Origin: Elephas maximus indicus
Taxonomy: Eukaryota; Chordata; Mammalia; Proboscidea; Elephantidae
DNA length: 64,000 nt
Direction of reading: 5' to 3'
Assembly (NCBI RefSeq): GCF_024166365.1
Contig: NC_064824.1
Coordinates: 50,630,608-50,694,607, forward strand
Below, piece by piece: positions 46,761-58,952 of the stretch. Under the pieces are notes generated by a model. It saw nothing but the letters and a program-made list of their open reading frames with translations, searched no databases and had not been told where the DNA came from. The translations under genes and the position numbers were made by a program. The stretch's first letter is position 1; each line of letters begins with the position of its first letter.

Positions 46761-47170
46761 GTGAGTAATAGACTCAGAAAAAGAAAGGCTTAAACAAGAG
46801 AGATGTGTATTTTTCTCTCTCATAAGAGTCTGGTGGTAGACAGCCCACAGCTGGTGAGGTGGCTCTGTGCCCTGAAGTCCTGAGGGACCCAGTGCCTTTG
46901 AGCTCCCTGCTCAGTCATCTCTAAGGTATGACCTTATTGCTGAAGTTCAAGATGACATCTGGAGTTCCAGATATCATGTCCTCATTTTGGATAGCAGAAG
47001 ACAAGAAAGAAGCAAAGGAGGGGCACTAGCTGCCACACACGGTGCTTCCATTTACACATAATTAGACATGACTTAGGTGCACAGCGTAATTAGATGCAAG
47101 GCTGCTTGGAAAGTTATTCTGTGCTTGTGCTCAGCAAAAAGCTGAGGGTTCCATCACTGTTAAGAAAGGT
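46761..47170. repeat. Ancient interspersed repeat, family not assigned
   Basis: Segments such as atgtgtatttttctctctca, taagagtctggtggtagaca and agttccagatatcatgtcct resemble a common old mammalian repeat I cannot name. The AfroSINE inserted at its left edge. No coding capacity. Confidence 0.4.
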
Positions 47171-47523
47171 GAGAATTCATATTGGAGCATAAACTGCAGT
47201 CCCTGCCAAGGTCACCTTAACTGAAAGGATGTGGTGGGTCAGCAGAGCTTCCTGGGCACTAGGTACCTACTCCCCCACCTCCTGGCTCCCTAGGCCCTAC
47301 CCAATCTCCTGCTTCTGTACCCCTACTTAGTGACTATTGCCACCCTGCCCCGAGCAAGAGTCAAAATGTAGTTGCCTCAGAGCATCTGGGGGAGAGTTAT
47401 GGTGGCAACCATCTCACCCTGGGCTGGCAGTGCCATAACACCCACTCATTCATCCCCAGTCTCAAGGTTACAAGGACCTTGGCCACAGTGAGTTGGAACA
47501 GCAGCCCTTGGGAAGAGGACATG

Positions 47524-47568
47524 CTGCAGTTGGAATCGACTCCACAGCAGTGGGTTTGGTTTGAAATT
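47524..47568 (+). mobile_element. AfroSINE 3' tail fragment
   Basis: gcagttggaatcgactccac then agcagtgggtttggttt; SINE body absent. Confidence 0.8.
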
Positions 47569-47624
47569 AAATCTAAATCAGATAGCTGAAATTCATACAA
47601 AAATTAGCTACCGTCACATAATCT

Positions 47625-47967
47625 ATTGCTGTGGAGTTGATTCCAACTCATAGCGACCCTACAGGATGGAGTAGAACTGCTGCCCTATAGGGTATCCAAG
47701 GCTGTAATCTTAATGGAAGCAGGCTGCCACATTCTTCTTTCTCCCATGAAATGGCTGGTGAGTTCGAACCTCCAACCAAGAATGGATTTCCCAACAAGCA
47801 AGGTACACACAGAATAATGTGGTAAAATCCATGTGAAACTGTACACTACAGATTAGTAAGTAAACACAAGTAAGCCTGTGCATAACTTGCTTACTGGTTA
47901 ATCTGCCCTGCCTCCAACCTTTCAGTTAGCAGCCAAGCACTTAACCACTGCATCACCAGGTCTCCTT
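47625..47967 (-). mobile_element. AfroSINE, minus orientation, split by a miniature element
   Basis: 47625-47776 and 47919-47967 join into one copy with the extra middle block (gaagcaggctgccacattct). Tail attgctgtggagttgattcc; head end actgcatcaccaggtctcc. Confidence 0.92.
47777..47910. mobile_element. 134-bp hAT-like miniature inverted-repeat element
   Basis: Flanked by an exact 8-bp duplication cctccaac (47769-47776 and 47911-47918). Its first 35 bp and the reverse complement of its last 35 bp match at about 23 positions without gaps, including aagcaag and cacag. Both ends begin CA (CAAG and CAGG), as in hAT elements. No coding capacity. I do not recognise the family. Confidence 0.7.
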
Positions 47968-48082
47968 TTTTTGAACAAAAAAAAGAGGCCCCATATTTTC
48001 ATTTTGTGTCGGGGCCTGCAAATTATGTAGCTGTTCTTGTAGGTGAGTTTCCCTGGTGAAATTTAATAATACAGTGTCTTGT

Positions 48083-48262
48083 ACTTGGCTGCTAACCAAA
48101 AGGTTGGTGGTTGGAACCCCTCCAGCCAAGGAGGGGAGAAAGGCTTAGCGATCTTCTCCTGTAACAATTCCAGCCTAGAAAACCTGATGGGGCAGTGCTA
48201 CTCTGTCACGTGGGGTCACTATGAATTGAAATCAACTCGATGGCACCTAGCAACAACAAGAG
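48083..48262 (+). mobile_element. AfroSINE with a strongly RTE-like end
   Basis: The tRNA-like head is truncated. The tail ends atcaactcgatggcacctag then caacaacaa, essentially the RTE 3' terminus at 33361 in reverse complement. Confidence 0.9.
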
Positions 48263-49344
48263 TATTTTGCTTCCGAGATGTTGAAGTCAAGTTTGTAAAA
48301 TTTCATGAAAGGGCTAATTAGAATAAAGACCATTTGACTGTCTAGATGAGCCTTCTTGTCAGGCTCCATAAACAAGATTATACGCTCACCTTCATCTCAT
48401 TACTTACTTAGCCATTCACCACTCATAGCCAAATAAGACCTTCTCATTAATGCCAACAGGATGTGTGCAGATCAAGTTTGATAAGAGCATTAGATGCAAA
48501 ACAGACTTGTCAATAAATCACTGTGTATATTGCCTCAATAGCCAAAATGTAATTTTCGGCATGTCTGATATAGATTTATATCTTTTTATTACATTAAAGA
48601 AATACTGAAGGTCTATGTTTTCCTAAGTAGTTTTGAATAATTGCCCCCTTTCCTACCTCTGTCTAATTCTGACATTTGCTACACATATAAATGGAAAAGA
48701 CAATTTGTCCTCTAAAAGATGAAATTATATAAATGAGTTTACTTTCTTGTTTTCTATCAGCTATGGCCCACCTACTCACGCTTCTATTTATAAAGCTAGC
48801 TTGGCATGTAATTTGGTTGCCTAATGGAATGGAGGTGAATAACAAGTGGTCCCACTACAAAATAATCATGTACAAGATGGATGAAGGAGAATGTTTGGAT
48901 TCAAGAGTTTCCTGCACTCTTAGTCCCTTGGGTAATACATCTTAACTTTCGTCACTGCATGTTGGGCCACATTATGCTGCACATTGTCAGTTCCTCCAAA
49001 ATGCACCAACGTGCCAGGTTGAGACTGACATTTCTACAATGATGTTTTTTAATAAAATAACAACTGACAAAGATACATTTTTAGCCACAAATACAGCTCC
49101 TCCAAGTTTGTACTGTGTCAAAATGCTCTGTGATAAGATGGCTTAGTGAGGAGTTACTGTTGATGTATAACACCATATTACTTCTGTTTCCATTGAAGAT
49201 AAATGTATCAGTGCCACAACAGACTAGTCATTAGCATTCATATTACAGGTGAAGTCCAAGGCTGAGAAATTGGAAGAGAAATCTGTAAAGATGAAATCTT
49301 CCACATTTTAATAAAGCCATAATAAGGATTTTGATGTACAAGTT
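48263..49344. other. Low-copy non-coding sequence
   Basis: No gene, RNA or repeat recognised. The frames are short and lack domain features. Confidence 0.4.
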
Positions 49345-49387
49345 AATTTGTTTATTCAATAAATGTATAGAGGGTTTAATATGTGTT

Positions 49388-49592
49388 GGAGTCACTTGTG
49401 GTCCAGATGATTAATGTGTTTGGCTGCTAACCAAAAGTTTGGCAGTTGAAGTCCACCCAAAGGTGGCATGGAAGAAAGGCCTGGCAATCTACTTCTGGAA
49501 AATAAGCCGTTAAAAACTCTATGTATCACAGTTTTACTCTGACACACATGGGCCCTCCATGAGTTATAATCCACCCAACGACCATTAGTTTA
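49388..49592 (+). mobile_element. AfroSINE, plus orientation, inside L2
   Basis: Old copy: head gagtcacttgtggtccagat, B-box decayed, extra block ggcaatctacttctggaaaa, tail gagttataatccacccaacg. Confidence 0.85.
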
Positions 49593-49616
49593 CTATGTGC
49601 TAGGTACTGTTCTAAA

Positions 49617-49820
49617 GTCCCTGGGTAGCACAAATGGTTTACACTTAACTATTAACCTAATGATTGCCAGTTCAAAACAGCCCAGCAGAACTATGAAAGA
49701 AAGTCCTGTGATGTGATTCTATAAAAGTTATAACCAAGAAAACCCTGTGGAGCAGTTCTACTCTGTAATATATGGGTTTGCCATGAGTCTGACTGGACAG
49801 CAGCAGGTTTGGGGTTTTAG
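49617..49820 (+). mobile_element. AfroSINE, plus orientation, inside L2
   Basis: Old copy: head gtccctgggtagcacaaatg, middle ggagcagttctactctgtaa, tail gagtctgactggacagcagc. Confidence 0.85.
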
Positions 49821-50021
49821 GTACTATTCTACATACTGGAGATATAGCAATAACAACAAAAATTCCCACCCTCATGGAACTTGTATTCTCATGAATAGAT
49901 AAGAACTACATGTGACTAGTTCAGGAAATTTAGAAATTATTCAGAATTGATATGGTTTCCTTCTCCTTTTTTCACAAGTTAGATTCTGAGAATCCTATTT
50001 ACAGAAATTATTGGACAAGAT

Positions 50022-50278
50022 AGGGTAATGGCGAAGAGCTTAAGCTCTGGAGTCAGATAAACTGTGATTTGACTCCTGTCTCTTCCTTCTGTAAGTGGGG
50101 ACTTTTGGCAAGTGATTTGACCTCTTAGAGTCTTGATTTTGATGCCAGTACAATGGGAGCAAAGCTACCTGTTTGCCATAGGATGGAATGAGATACTGCC
50201 TGCAAAGAGCCTGACATAGTGCCTGAAGTATAGTTGACACTCGATATGTGTTCTCCATTTATTATTGGTAATGATATT
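50022..50278 (+). mobile_element. MIR SINE
   Basis: Near-complete MIR: aagctctggagtcagataaa, ttggcaagtgatttgacctc, then cctgacatagtgcctgaagt and the tgttctccatttattattgg end. Strongly diverged but continuous. Confidence 0.82.
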
Positions 50279-50378
50279 ATTTAATGTCTGTATTCTCATA
50301 GAAAAGCCTCGATAAAGTTTGTGCCTCCAGCTTCAAGTACTATAAGAGTTTGATGAATTAAGTTTGCTAATATGGGGA

Positions 50379-50439
50379 TTCCTCTCAAACTTTAATGTGC
50401 ATACAAATCCCCTGGGGATCTCATTAAGATGTAGGTTCT
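50379..50439 (+). mobile_element. MER5-like hAT fragment used as the L1 target
   Basis: ctctcaaactttaatgtgca, then aaatcccctggggatctc, resembles the left half of a MER5-type element. The right half continues after the L1 at 58535-58600 (tattcagtagatttggagtg). Confidence 0.6.
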
Positions 50440-50608
50440 GGGCGGGGCGAAGATGGCTGACTAAGTAGATGCTGCCACGGATCCCTCTTGCAACAAAGAC
50501 TGGGAAAAACAAGTGAATCAATCACATACATGACAATCTACGAACCCTGACCATCAAACACAGAACTAAGGAGTTGACCTGAGTGATGGGAGCTGAAAGC
50601 CATGCGGT

Positions 50609-51235
50609 GAAGCAGCGACCACTTCTGGAACCGTCGTCCCCCGCCACAGCCTTGAGCCCTCGTGGTTCCCTGGTGCCAGAGTGGTTGGACTGATCGTGGC
50701 TTACTGACATGGGGCAAGCATGTGATGTAGCCCTATCGCCTAACCCCCTGGAGTAACCTCAGCAGAGATTCAGCCAGCGCAAGCAGGCTGCACACTGACA
50801 CAGCTGACAGGAGAAAGAGAACCCATGGAGAAGCAGCAACTGTTTTCGGGGCCTGGAGCCAGCGTCCCAGTCAGAAAATGTTGGCGCTGGGCTTTGGACT
50901 ATGCTCAGAGGAGCAGAACATGGCTTTCTGAGATGGCACAAACACGGGATGCAGCCCTAACCACCGGAGTAACCTCAACCAGAAACCCAGACAGCGCGCT
51001 CAGGCTGCACACCCAACGCAGCTGACAGGAGAAGGAGAAATCACAGGGAAGCAGCAACTGGTTTTGGAGCCTGGAGTGTAGTGTCCCAGCCAGAAAACCT
51101 TGGTGCTGGGCTTTTGGCTAGGAGCGGAGGAGCTGATCACGGCTTCCTGAGACGGTGTAAGCACGGGACGCAGGCCTGACCCTCAGGGCAATCTCGACCC
51201 AGCCAGCCCACACAGGCTACACACCCCTCTAGAAT
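50609..51235 (+). repeat. Tandem monomers in the L1 5' UTR
   Basis: Three units begin with gaagcagc at 50609, 50830 and 51048, giving spacings of 221 and 218 bp; the third unit is partial. Shared landmarks are ctgacaggagaa, caggctgcacac and a gagtaacctca-like block. By analogy with mouse L1 monomers these may carry promoter activity; that is inference. Confidence 0.85.
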
Positions 51236-52213
51236 CTCAGATAAAAGAGTCTTCACTAAACTAGATAAGTAACTACTCTCTCCTATCTATGTGATCCCTC
51301 CCCTCCCTGCCCCAGGTGGCTTCATTAACATTGGAATTTCCTGGCCCAGGGAGTGAAGCGCTCTGTGTTTTTTTTTTTTTTTTTTTCCCCTAACCCATTC
51401 TCCTGGCCTGAGAGAAGCAGCAAATAACAATCGGGGAGAGAAAAATCCTTCCCTGACTTCCCTAAACTGGAATAATAATACACAACCAGCTCCAGACAAG
51501 CAAAAGAGATCTACAGTCTCTGGCTTTTGTCCCTACAGGGAACCAGGTGGCTATTATAATGCAAAGGCAATTCTGATAGAGATCTGACTGTAATTGTTTT
51601 AGCAGACCAGTGGAAAGACAAGTTTTAGAGGTCTGATACCTCTCTACCTAATAAACAGAGCCCTCACTGATCCACAGCAGGGAACTGAGGGCCAAAGCTC
51701 CACCCACACCACCTAGCCACCTGCTAAGGGGGTCTGAGGATAGTGATGCCTACCAGTCTTAAGAGGTACAAGCATTAGGTGCCTAAGGTACAGCAGCAGA
51801 GCCCACCCACCAAAGTGCTCTGGGAATAGAGACACTCCTACCTCACTGGCACGTGGGGGAAGGCTGTCAGCATCCTGTCCTCCTCGGAATGTGACTCCTG
51901 CCGCTACTAGAATCTGGTGCATACAACCATTACCATTACTCCTCTAAGTTAATAGGTGACAGCCTACACCACACACTAGCTGACCCACAATCAGCACACC
52001 TAAGCTGATTCCATTCAAGAATAGTGAATGGACTCATAGACTCATATATCTGGTAACAGCTCAAACCAGCTGGTAATAGGACATAAGTGATTCAAAGGCT
52101 ACAACAATCAAGATAGCACAATCTAGTAGCCCATCTGGGTATATTGAAACAAAACAAAACAAGAAGATAAGACTCAGTGAGCAAATATAAAATAATCATT
52201 ACAATATCTTATA

Positions 52214-53229
52214 GATGGCTTGGAGACAGCAGTCGATATCAAATCACATAAAGAAGCAGACCATGATTGCTGCTACAAATCCCCAAATTAAAGAATCAAA
52301 ATTATTTCCCAAATGAAGACACAATCTTGGAATTGCCAGATGTAGTATATAAAAATTTAATATATAGAATGCTTCAAGACATCAGGGATGACCTCAGAAA
52401 TGAAATAAGGCAATCTACAGAGAAAGCCAAGGAACACACTGATAAAACAGTTGAAGAAATCAAAAAGATTATTCAAAAACATAGTGAAAAAATTAATAAG
52501 CTGCAAGAATCCATAGAGAGACAGCATTCAGAAATCTAAAAGATTAACGGTAAAATTACAAAATTAGACAACTCGGTAGGAAGTCACAGGAGCAGAATCG
52601 AGGAATTGGAATGCAGAGTGGGGGAGCTGGAGGATAAGGCAATTGACACCAATATAGTTGAAGAAAAATCAGATAAAAGAATTAAAAAAAATGAAGAAAC
52701 CCTAAGAATCATGTATGACTCTATCAAGAAGAATAACATACGTGTGATTGGAGTTCCAGAACAGGAGGGATAACAGAAAATACAGAGAGAATAGTTGAAG
52801 ATCTGTTGGCAGAAAATTTCCCTGGTATCATGAAAGATGAAAGGATATCTATCCAAGATGCTCATTGAACACCATATAAGATCGATCCCAAAAGAAAATC
52901 ACCAACGCATATTATCATCAAACTTGCCAGAACCAAAGATAAAGGGAAAATTTTAAAAGCAGCCAGGGATAAATGAAAAGTCACCTACAAAGGAGAATCA
53001 ATAAGAACAAGTTCAAACTACTCGGCAGAAACCATGCAGGCAAGAAGGCAATAGGATGACATATGTAGAGCACTTAAGCAGAAAAACTGCCAGCCAAGGA
53101 TCATATAGCCAGCAAGACTCTTTCTCAACTATGAAGGTGAAATTAAGACATTTACAGATAAACACAAGCTCAGAGAATTTGCAAAAACCAAACCAAAGCT
53201 ACAAAAATTACTAAAGGAAATTCTTTAGT
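52214..53229 (+). pseudogene. L1 ORF1 (RNA-binding protein), decayed
   Basis: Starts MAWRQQSISNHIKKQ and shifts frame near 52310. The 52267-52539 frame then holds a lysine/glutamate-rich coiled-coil segment (NEIRQSTEKAKEHTDKTVEE), with a stop at 52537-52539. Further frames recall the RRM and C-terminal domains (RVIGVPEQEG near 52745). Ends near 53229. Several stops and frameshifts, so it is not translatable as a whole. Confidence 0.85.
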
Positions 53230-53698
53230 CAGAAAATCAATGATATCAGATACCAACACAACACAAGGTCACAGAAGAGAACACCCTGATATCAACTCAA
53301 ATAGAGAAATCACAAAAACAAAATAAGATTAATTTAAAAAAGAAAAAAATGCTCAAAACAGGGAGTCATTGATGTCATTAGGTAAAAGATTACAATAATC
53401 AAAAAAGAGGGACTAAATACAGGAGACATAGATCTTCCATATGGAGAGGAAAACAAGGTGATATAGGATGATACAAGTTAGGTTTTTAATTAGAAAAATA
53501 GGGGTAAATATTAAGGTAACCACAAAGAGGTCTAACAATTCCATACTTCAAAATAAAAACCAAGATAAACATAAAGACTCAGCAAAAATAATTCAACTAC
53601 TATGAAGATGAGGAGCACACAATTTACAAAGAAAAACTCAGCACAGAAAACTAAGTGGAAAAATGAAATTGTCAACAACACACAAAAAAAGCATCAAA

Positions 53699-56600
53699 AT
53701 GACAGCACTAAACTCATACTTATCTATAATTATGCTGAATATAAATGAACTAAATGCACCAATAAAGAGACAGAGAGTCTCAGACTGGATAAAAACACAT
53801 GATCTGTCTATATGCTGCGTACAAGAGACACCCCTTAGACTTAGAGACACAAATAAACTAAAACTCAAAGGATGGAAAAAAATATATCAAGCAAACAAGA
53901 ATCAAAAAGGATCAGGAGTGGCAATATTAATTTCTGACAAAATAGACTTTAAAGTTAAATCCACCACAAAGGATAAAAAAGGACAGCACATAATGATTAA
54001 AGGGACAATTTGCCAGGAAGATATAACCATATTAAATATTTATGCACCCAATGACAGGGCTGCAAGATACATAAAAAAAACTTTAACAGAATTGAAAAGT
54101 GAGATAGACACTTCCAGAATTATAGTAGGAGACTTCGACGCGCCACTTTCAGTGAAGGATAGGACTTCCAGTAAGAAGATCAATAGAGACAAGGAAGATC
54201 TAATTGCTACAATCAACCAACCTGACCTCATAGACTTATACAGAACACTCCACCCAAGAGCTGCAAAGTATACTTTTTTTTTCTAGTGCACATGGAACAT
54301 TCTCTAGATCACATATTAGGTCATAAAACAAACCTTTGCAGAATCCAAAATATTACCAAGCATCTTCTTGGGCGATAAGGCCATAAAAGTAGAAATCAAT
54401 AAGAGAAAAATCAGGGAAAAGAAATCAAATACTTGGAAACTGAACAATACCCTGCTCAAAAAAGACTGGGTTATAGAAGACACTAAGTAGGGAATACAGA
54501 AATTCATAGAATGCAATGAGACTGAAAATCATTCCTATCAAAACCTCTGGGACACAGTGAAAGCAGTGCTCAAAGGTCAATTTATATCGATAAATGCACA
54601 CATATGTAAAAAAGAAAGAGCCAAAATCAGAGAATTGTCCCTAGAATTGTCCCTACAACTTGAACAAATAGAAAGCGAGCAACAAAAGAATCCTTCAGGC
54701 ACCAGAAGAAAACACATAACAAAAATTAGAGCAGAATTAAACAAATTAGAGAATAGAAAAACAATTGAAAGAATTAACAAAGCCAAAAGATGGTTCTTTG
54801 AAAAAAATAACAAAATTGATAAACCATTGGCCAGACTGACTAAAGAAATACACGAAAGGAAACAAATAACCCAAATAAGAAATGAGACGGACCATATCAC
54901 AACAGACCCAACTGATATTAAAAGAATCATATCAGATTACTACAAAAAATTGTACTCTAGCAAATTTGAAAACCAAGAAGAAATGGATGAATTCCTAGAA
55001 ACACACTACCTACCTAAACTAACACAATCAGAAGTAGAACGACTAAATAGACCCATAACAAAAAAAGAGATTGAAAAGATAATCAAAAAACTCCCAAGAA
55101 AAAAAACCCTGGCCCGGACGGCTTCACTGCAGAATTCTACCAAACTTTCAGAGAAGAGTTAACACCACTACTACTAAAGGTATTTCAAAGCATAGAAAAG
55201 GATGGAATACTACCTAACTCATTCTATGAAGCCAGTGTATCCCTGATACCAAAACCAGGTAAAGACACGACAAGAAAAGAAAATTACATACTTATATCCC
55301 TCATGAACATAGTTGCAAAAATCCTCAAGAAAATTCTAGCCAATAGAATTCAAAAACAGATCAAGAAAATAATCCACTATGGCCAAGTGGGATTTATACC
55401 AGGTATTCAGGGTTGGTTCAATATTAGAAAAACAATTAATGTAGTCCACCATATAAATAAAACAAAAGACAAAAACCACATGATCTTATCAACTGATGCA
55501 GAAAAGGCATTTGACAAAGTCCAACGCCCATTCATGATAAAAACTCTCAGTAAAATAGGAATAGAAGGAAAATTCCTCAACATAATAAAGGACATCTGTA
55601 CAAAGCCAACAGCCAACATCATCCTAAATGGAGAGAGCCTGAAAGCATTTCCCTTGAGAACGGGAACCAGACAAGGATGCCGTTTATCACTGCTCTTATT
55701 CAACATTGTGCTGGAAGTCCTAGCCTGGGCAATTAGGCTAGACAAAGAAATAAAGGGCATCTGGATTGGCAAGGAGGAAGTAAAATTATCTCTATTTGCA
55801 GATGACATGATCTTATACACAGAAAACCCTAAGGAATCCTCAGGGAAACTACTGAAACTAATAGAAGAGTTCAGCAGAGTTTCAGGTTACAAGATAAACA
55901 TACAAAAATCAGTTGGATTCCTCTACATCAACAAAAAGAACATCGAAGAGGAAATCCCCAAATCAATACCATTCACGGTAGCCCCCAAGAAGATAAAATA
56001 CTTAGGAATAAATCTTACCAAAGATGTAAAAGACCTATACAAAGAAAACTACAAGGTACTACTGCAAGAAACTAAAAGGGACCTACATAAGTGGAAAAAC
56101 ATACCTTGCTCATGGATAGGAAGACTTAACATTATAAAAATGCCTATTGTACCAAAACCCATGTATATATACAATGCACTTCTGATCCAAATTCCAATGA
56201 CATTTTTTAATGTGATGGAGAAACAAATCACCAACTTCATATGGAAGGAAAAGAAGCCCCGGATAAGCAAAGCATTACTGAAAAAGAAGAAGAAAGTGGG
56301 AGGCCTCACTCTACCTGATTTTAGAACATATTATATAGCCACAGGATTCAAAACAGCCTGGTAGTGGTACAACAACAAACACATAGACCAATGGAACAGA
56401 ATTGAGAACTCAGATATAAATCTATCCACATATGAGCAGCTGATATTTGACAAAGGCCCAGTGTCAGTTAATTGGGGAAAAGATAGTCTTTTTAACAAAT
56501 GGTGCTGGCATAACTGGATATCCATCGCAAAAAAATGAAACAGCAACCATACCTCACGCCATGCACAAAAACTAACTCCAAGTGGATCAAAGATCTAAAC

Positions 56601-57503
56601 ATAAACTCTAAAACGATTAAGATCATGGAAGAAAAAATAGGGACAATGTTAGAAGCCCTAATACAGGGCATAAACAGAATACAAAACATTACTAAAAATG
56701 ACAAAGAGAAACCCGATAACTGGGAGCTCCTAAAAATCAAACACTTATGCTCATCTAAAGACTTCACCAAAAGAGTGAAAAGACCACCTACAGCCTGGGA
56801 AAAAATTTTCAGCTACGACATCTCCGACCAGCACCTGATCTCTAAAATCTACATGGTTCTGCTAAAACTCAACCACAAAAAGACAAACAACCCAATTAAA
56901 AATTGGGCAAAGGATACGAACAGGCACTTAACTAAAGAAGACATTCAGGTGGCTAACAGATACATGAGGAAATGCTCTCCATCATTAGCCATTAGAGAAA
57001 TGCAAATTAAAACTACAATGAGATTCCATCTCACTCCAACAAGGTTGGCATTAATCCAAAAAACACAAAATAATAAATGTGGGAGAGACTGTGGAGAGAT
57101 TGGAACTCTTATACACTGCTGGTGGGAATGTAAAATGGTACAACTACTTTGGAAATTGATTTGGCGTTTCCTTAAAAAGCTAGAAACAGAACTACCATAG
57201 AGCCCAGCAATCCCACTCCTCGAAATATATCCTAGAGAAATAAGAGCCTGTACATGAACAGGTATATGCACACCCATGTTTATTGCAGCACTGTTTACAA
57301 TATCAAGAAGATGGAAGCAACCAAGGCATCCATCAATGGATGAATGGATAAATAAATTATGGTATATTCACACAACTCCATTTATTCACACAATGGAATC
57401 AATAAAGAACAGTGATGAATCTGTGAAACATTTCGTAACATGGAGGAACCTGGAAGGCATTATGCTGAATGAAATTAGTCAGATGCGAAAGGACAAATCT
57501 TGA
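53699..57503 (+). pseudogene. L1 ORF2 (endonuclease-reverse transcriptase), decayed
   Basis: The endonuclease occupies 53699-54286 (QETPLRL, IYAPN, GDFDAPLS where the family usually has GDFN) and is broken at a T-run near 54275. The Z region is at 54557-55162, frameshifted at an A-run near 55100. The reverse transcriptase at 55303-56364 has [10 protein letters not shown] and the catalytic FADD intact, then a TAG at 56362-56364. The C-terminal part at 56535-57200 has the cysteine-containing HCWWECKMVQLLWK segment, a further stop, and the last piece at 57276-57503. The homopolymer frameshifts indicate decay in place. Confidence 0.93.
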
Positions 57504-58952
57504 ATAAGACCACTATTATAAGATCTTGAGAAATAGTTTAAACTGAGAAGAACACATTCTTTTGTGGTTATGGAGGGGAGGGTAGGAAAGGGTTATTTAC
57601 TGATTAGATAGCAGATAAGACCTACTTTAGGTGAAAGGAAGGACAACACTCAATACCGGGGAGGTCAACACAACTGGACTAAACCAAAAGCAAAGAAGTT
57701 TCCTGAATAAACTGAATGCTTTGAAGGTCAGCAAAGCAGGGGCAGGGGTTTGGAGACTATAGCTTCAGGGGACATCTAAGTCCATTGGAAAAATAAAACC
57801 TATTAAGAAAACATTTTGCATCCCACTTTGAAGTGTGACATCTGGGGTCTTAAATGCTAGCAAGTAGCCATCCAAGATGTATCAGTGAGTCTCAACCCAC
57901 CTGGATCAAAGAAGAATGAAGAACACCAAGCTCAGAAGGTAATTATGAGCCCAAGGGATAGAAAGGGCTACATGAACTAGAGACTACATCATCCTGAGAC
58001 CAGAAAAACTAGATGGTGCCTGGCCACAACCAATGAGTGCCCTGACAGGGAACACAACAGAGAACCCCTGAGGGAGCAGGAGAATGGTGGGATGCAGACC
58101 CCAAATTCTCATAAAAAGACCAGACTTAACGGTCTTACTGAGACTAGAAGGACCCCAGTGGTCAGGGTCCCCAAACCTTCTGTTGGCCCAGGACAGGAAC
58201 TATTCGCAAAGCCAACTCGTCAGACATGGATTGGACTGGACAGTGGGTTGGAGAAAGATGCTGATGAGGAGTGAGCTACTTGCACCATGTGGACACTTGA
58301 GACTATGTTGGCTTCTACTGTCTGGAGGGGAGATGGGAGCATAGAGGGGGTTAGAAACTGGCAAAATGGTCATGAAAGGAGAGACTGGATGGTGAGAGCA
58401 GGCTGACTCATTGGGGGAGAGTAAATGGGAGTATGTAGTAAGGTGTATACGAGTTTATATGTGAGAGACTGACTTGATTTGTAAACTTTCACTTAAAGCA
58501 CAATAAAAGTTATTAAAAAAAAGATGCAGGTTCTTATTCAGTAGATTTGGAGTGGGACTTGATATTATGAATTTCTAAAAAGTTCACAGTTGATGACACT
58601 GTTGCAGCTCTTTCTCTGTGGATCATATTTAAGTAAGAGTGTTATCAAGCAGCTTGATTTGATAATGATAAGAGAAAGAATGAGACCTGGCACTACTGGC
58701 CAATGCTAAGCAAGGGGTGTGCCCTCAAACAACAGGTGATGTCAAATGACCTCAACTGATGAGGTAGACTAATAACATCAAAGGACAGTAAGGAAAATAG
58801 GTGGCTTATTGTAAAATATAGTCATGTAGGTAACCCAGGTATGTAGAGCATTGAGTGTCATGTGAACTCTCACTGTCCTCTGGTTGCTTCATTTGGAGAA
58901 TAGTTCTGTCCTAACTACCTTAGAACCTAGTAATGAGTTTGAATTTGCTGAG

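Larger units (their letters stand above)
49345..49925 (-). mobile_element. L2 3' end, minus orientation, broken by two AfroSINEs
   Basis: tttattcaataaatgtatag (49350), tactatgtgctaggtactgt (about 49590) and actggagatatagcaataac (about 49835) are consecutive parts of a reversed L2 end, separated by the two SINEs. tactgttcta / tactattcta recurs at the second insertion point. Confidence 0.72.
50440..58520 (+). mobile_element. Full-length L1 (LINE-1), inactive
   Basis: 8.08 kb from gggcggggcgaagatggctg to an A-rich end following aataaaagttatt. A 14-bp duplication lies at 50426-50439 (aagatgtaggttct) and 58521-58534 (one mismatch). Parts: 5' UTR 50440-52213 with tandem monomers; ORF1 52214 to about 53229; ORF2 53699-57503; 3' UTR about 57504-58500, the same sequence found in the truncated copies at 11932, 16219 and 22862. 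Both ORFs are broken. It lies inside a MER5-like element. Confidence 0.96.
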
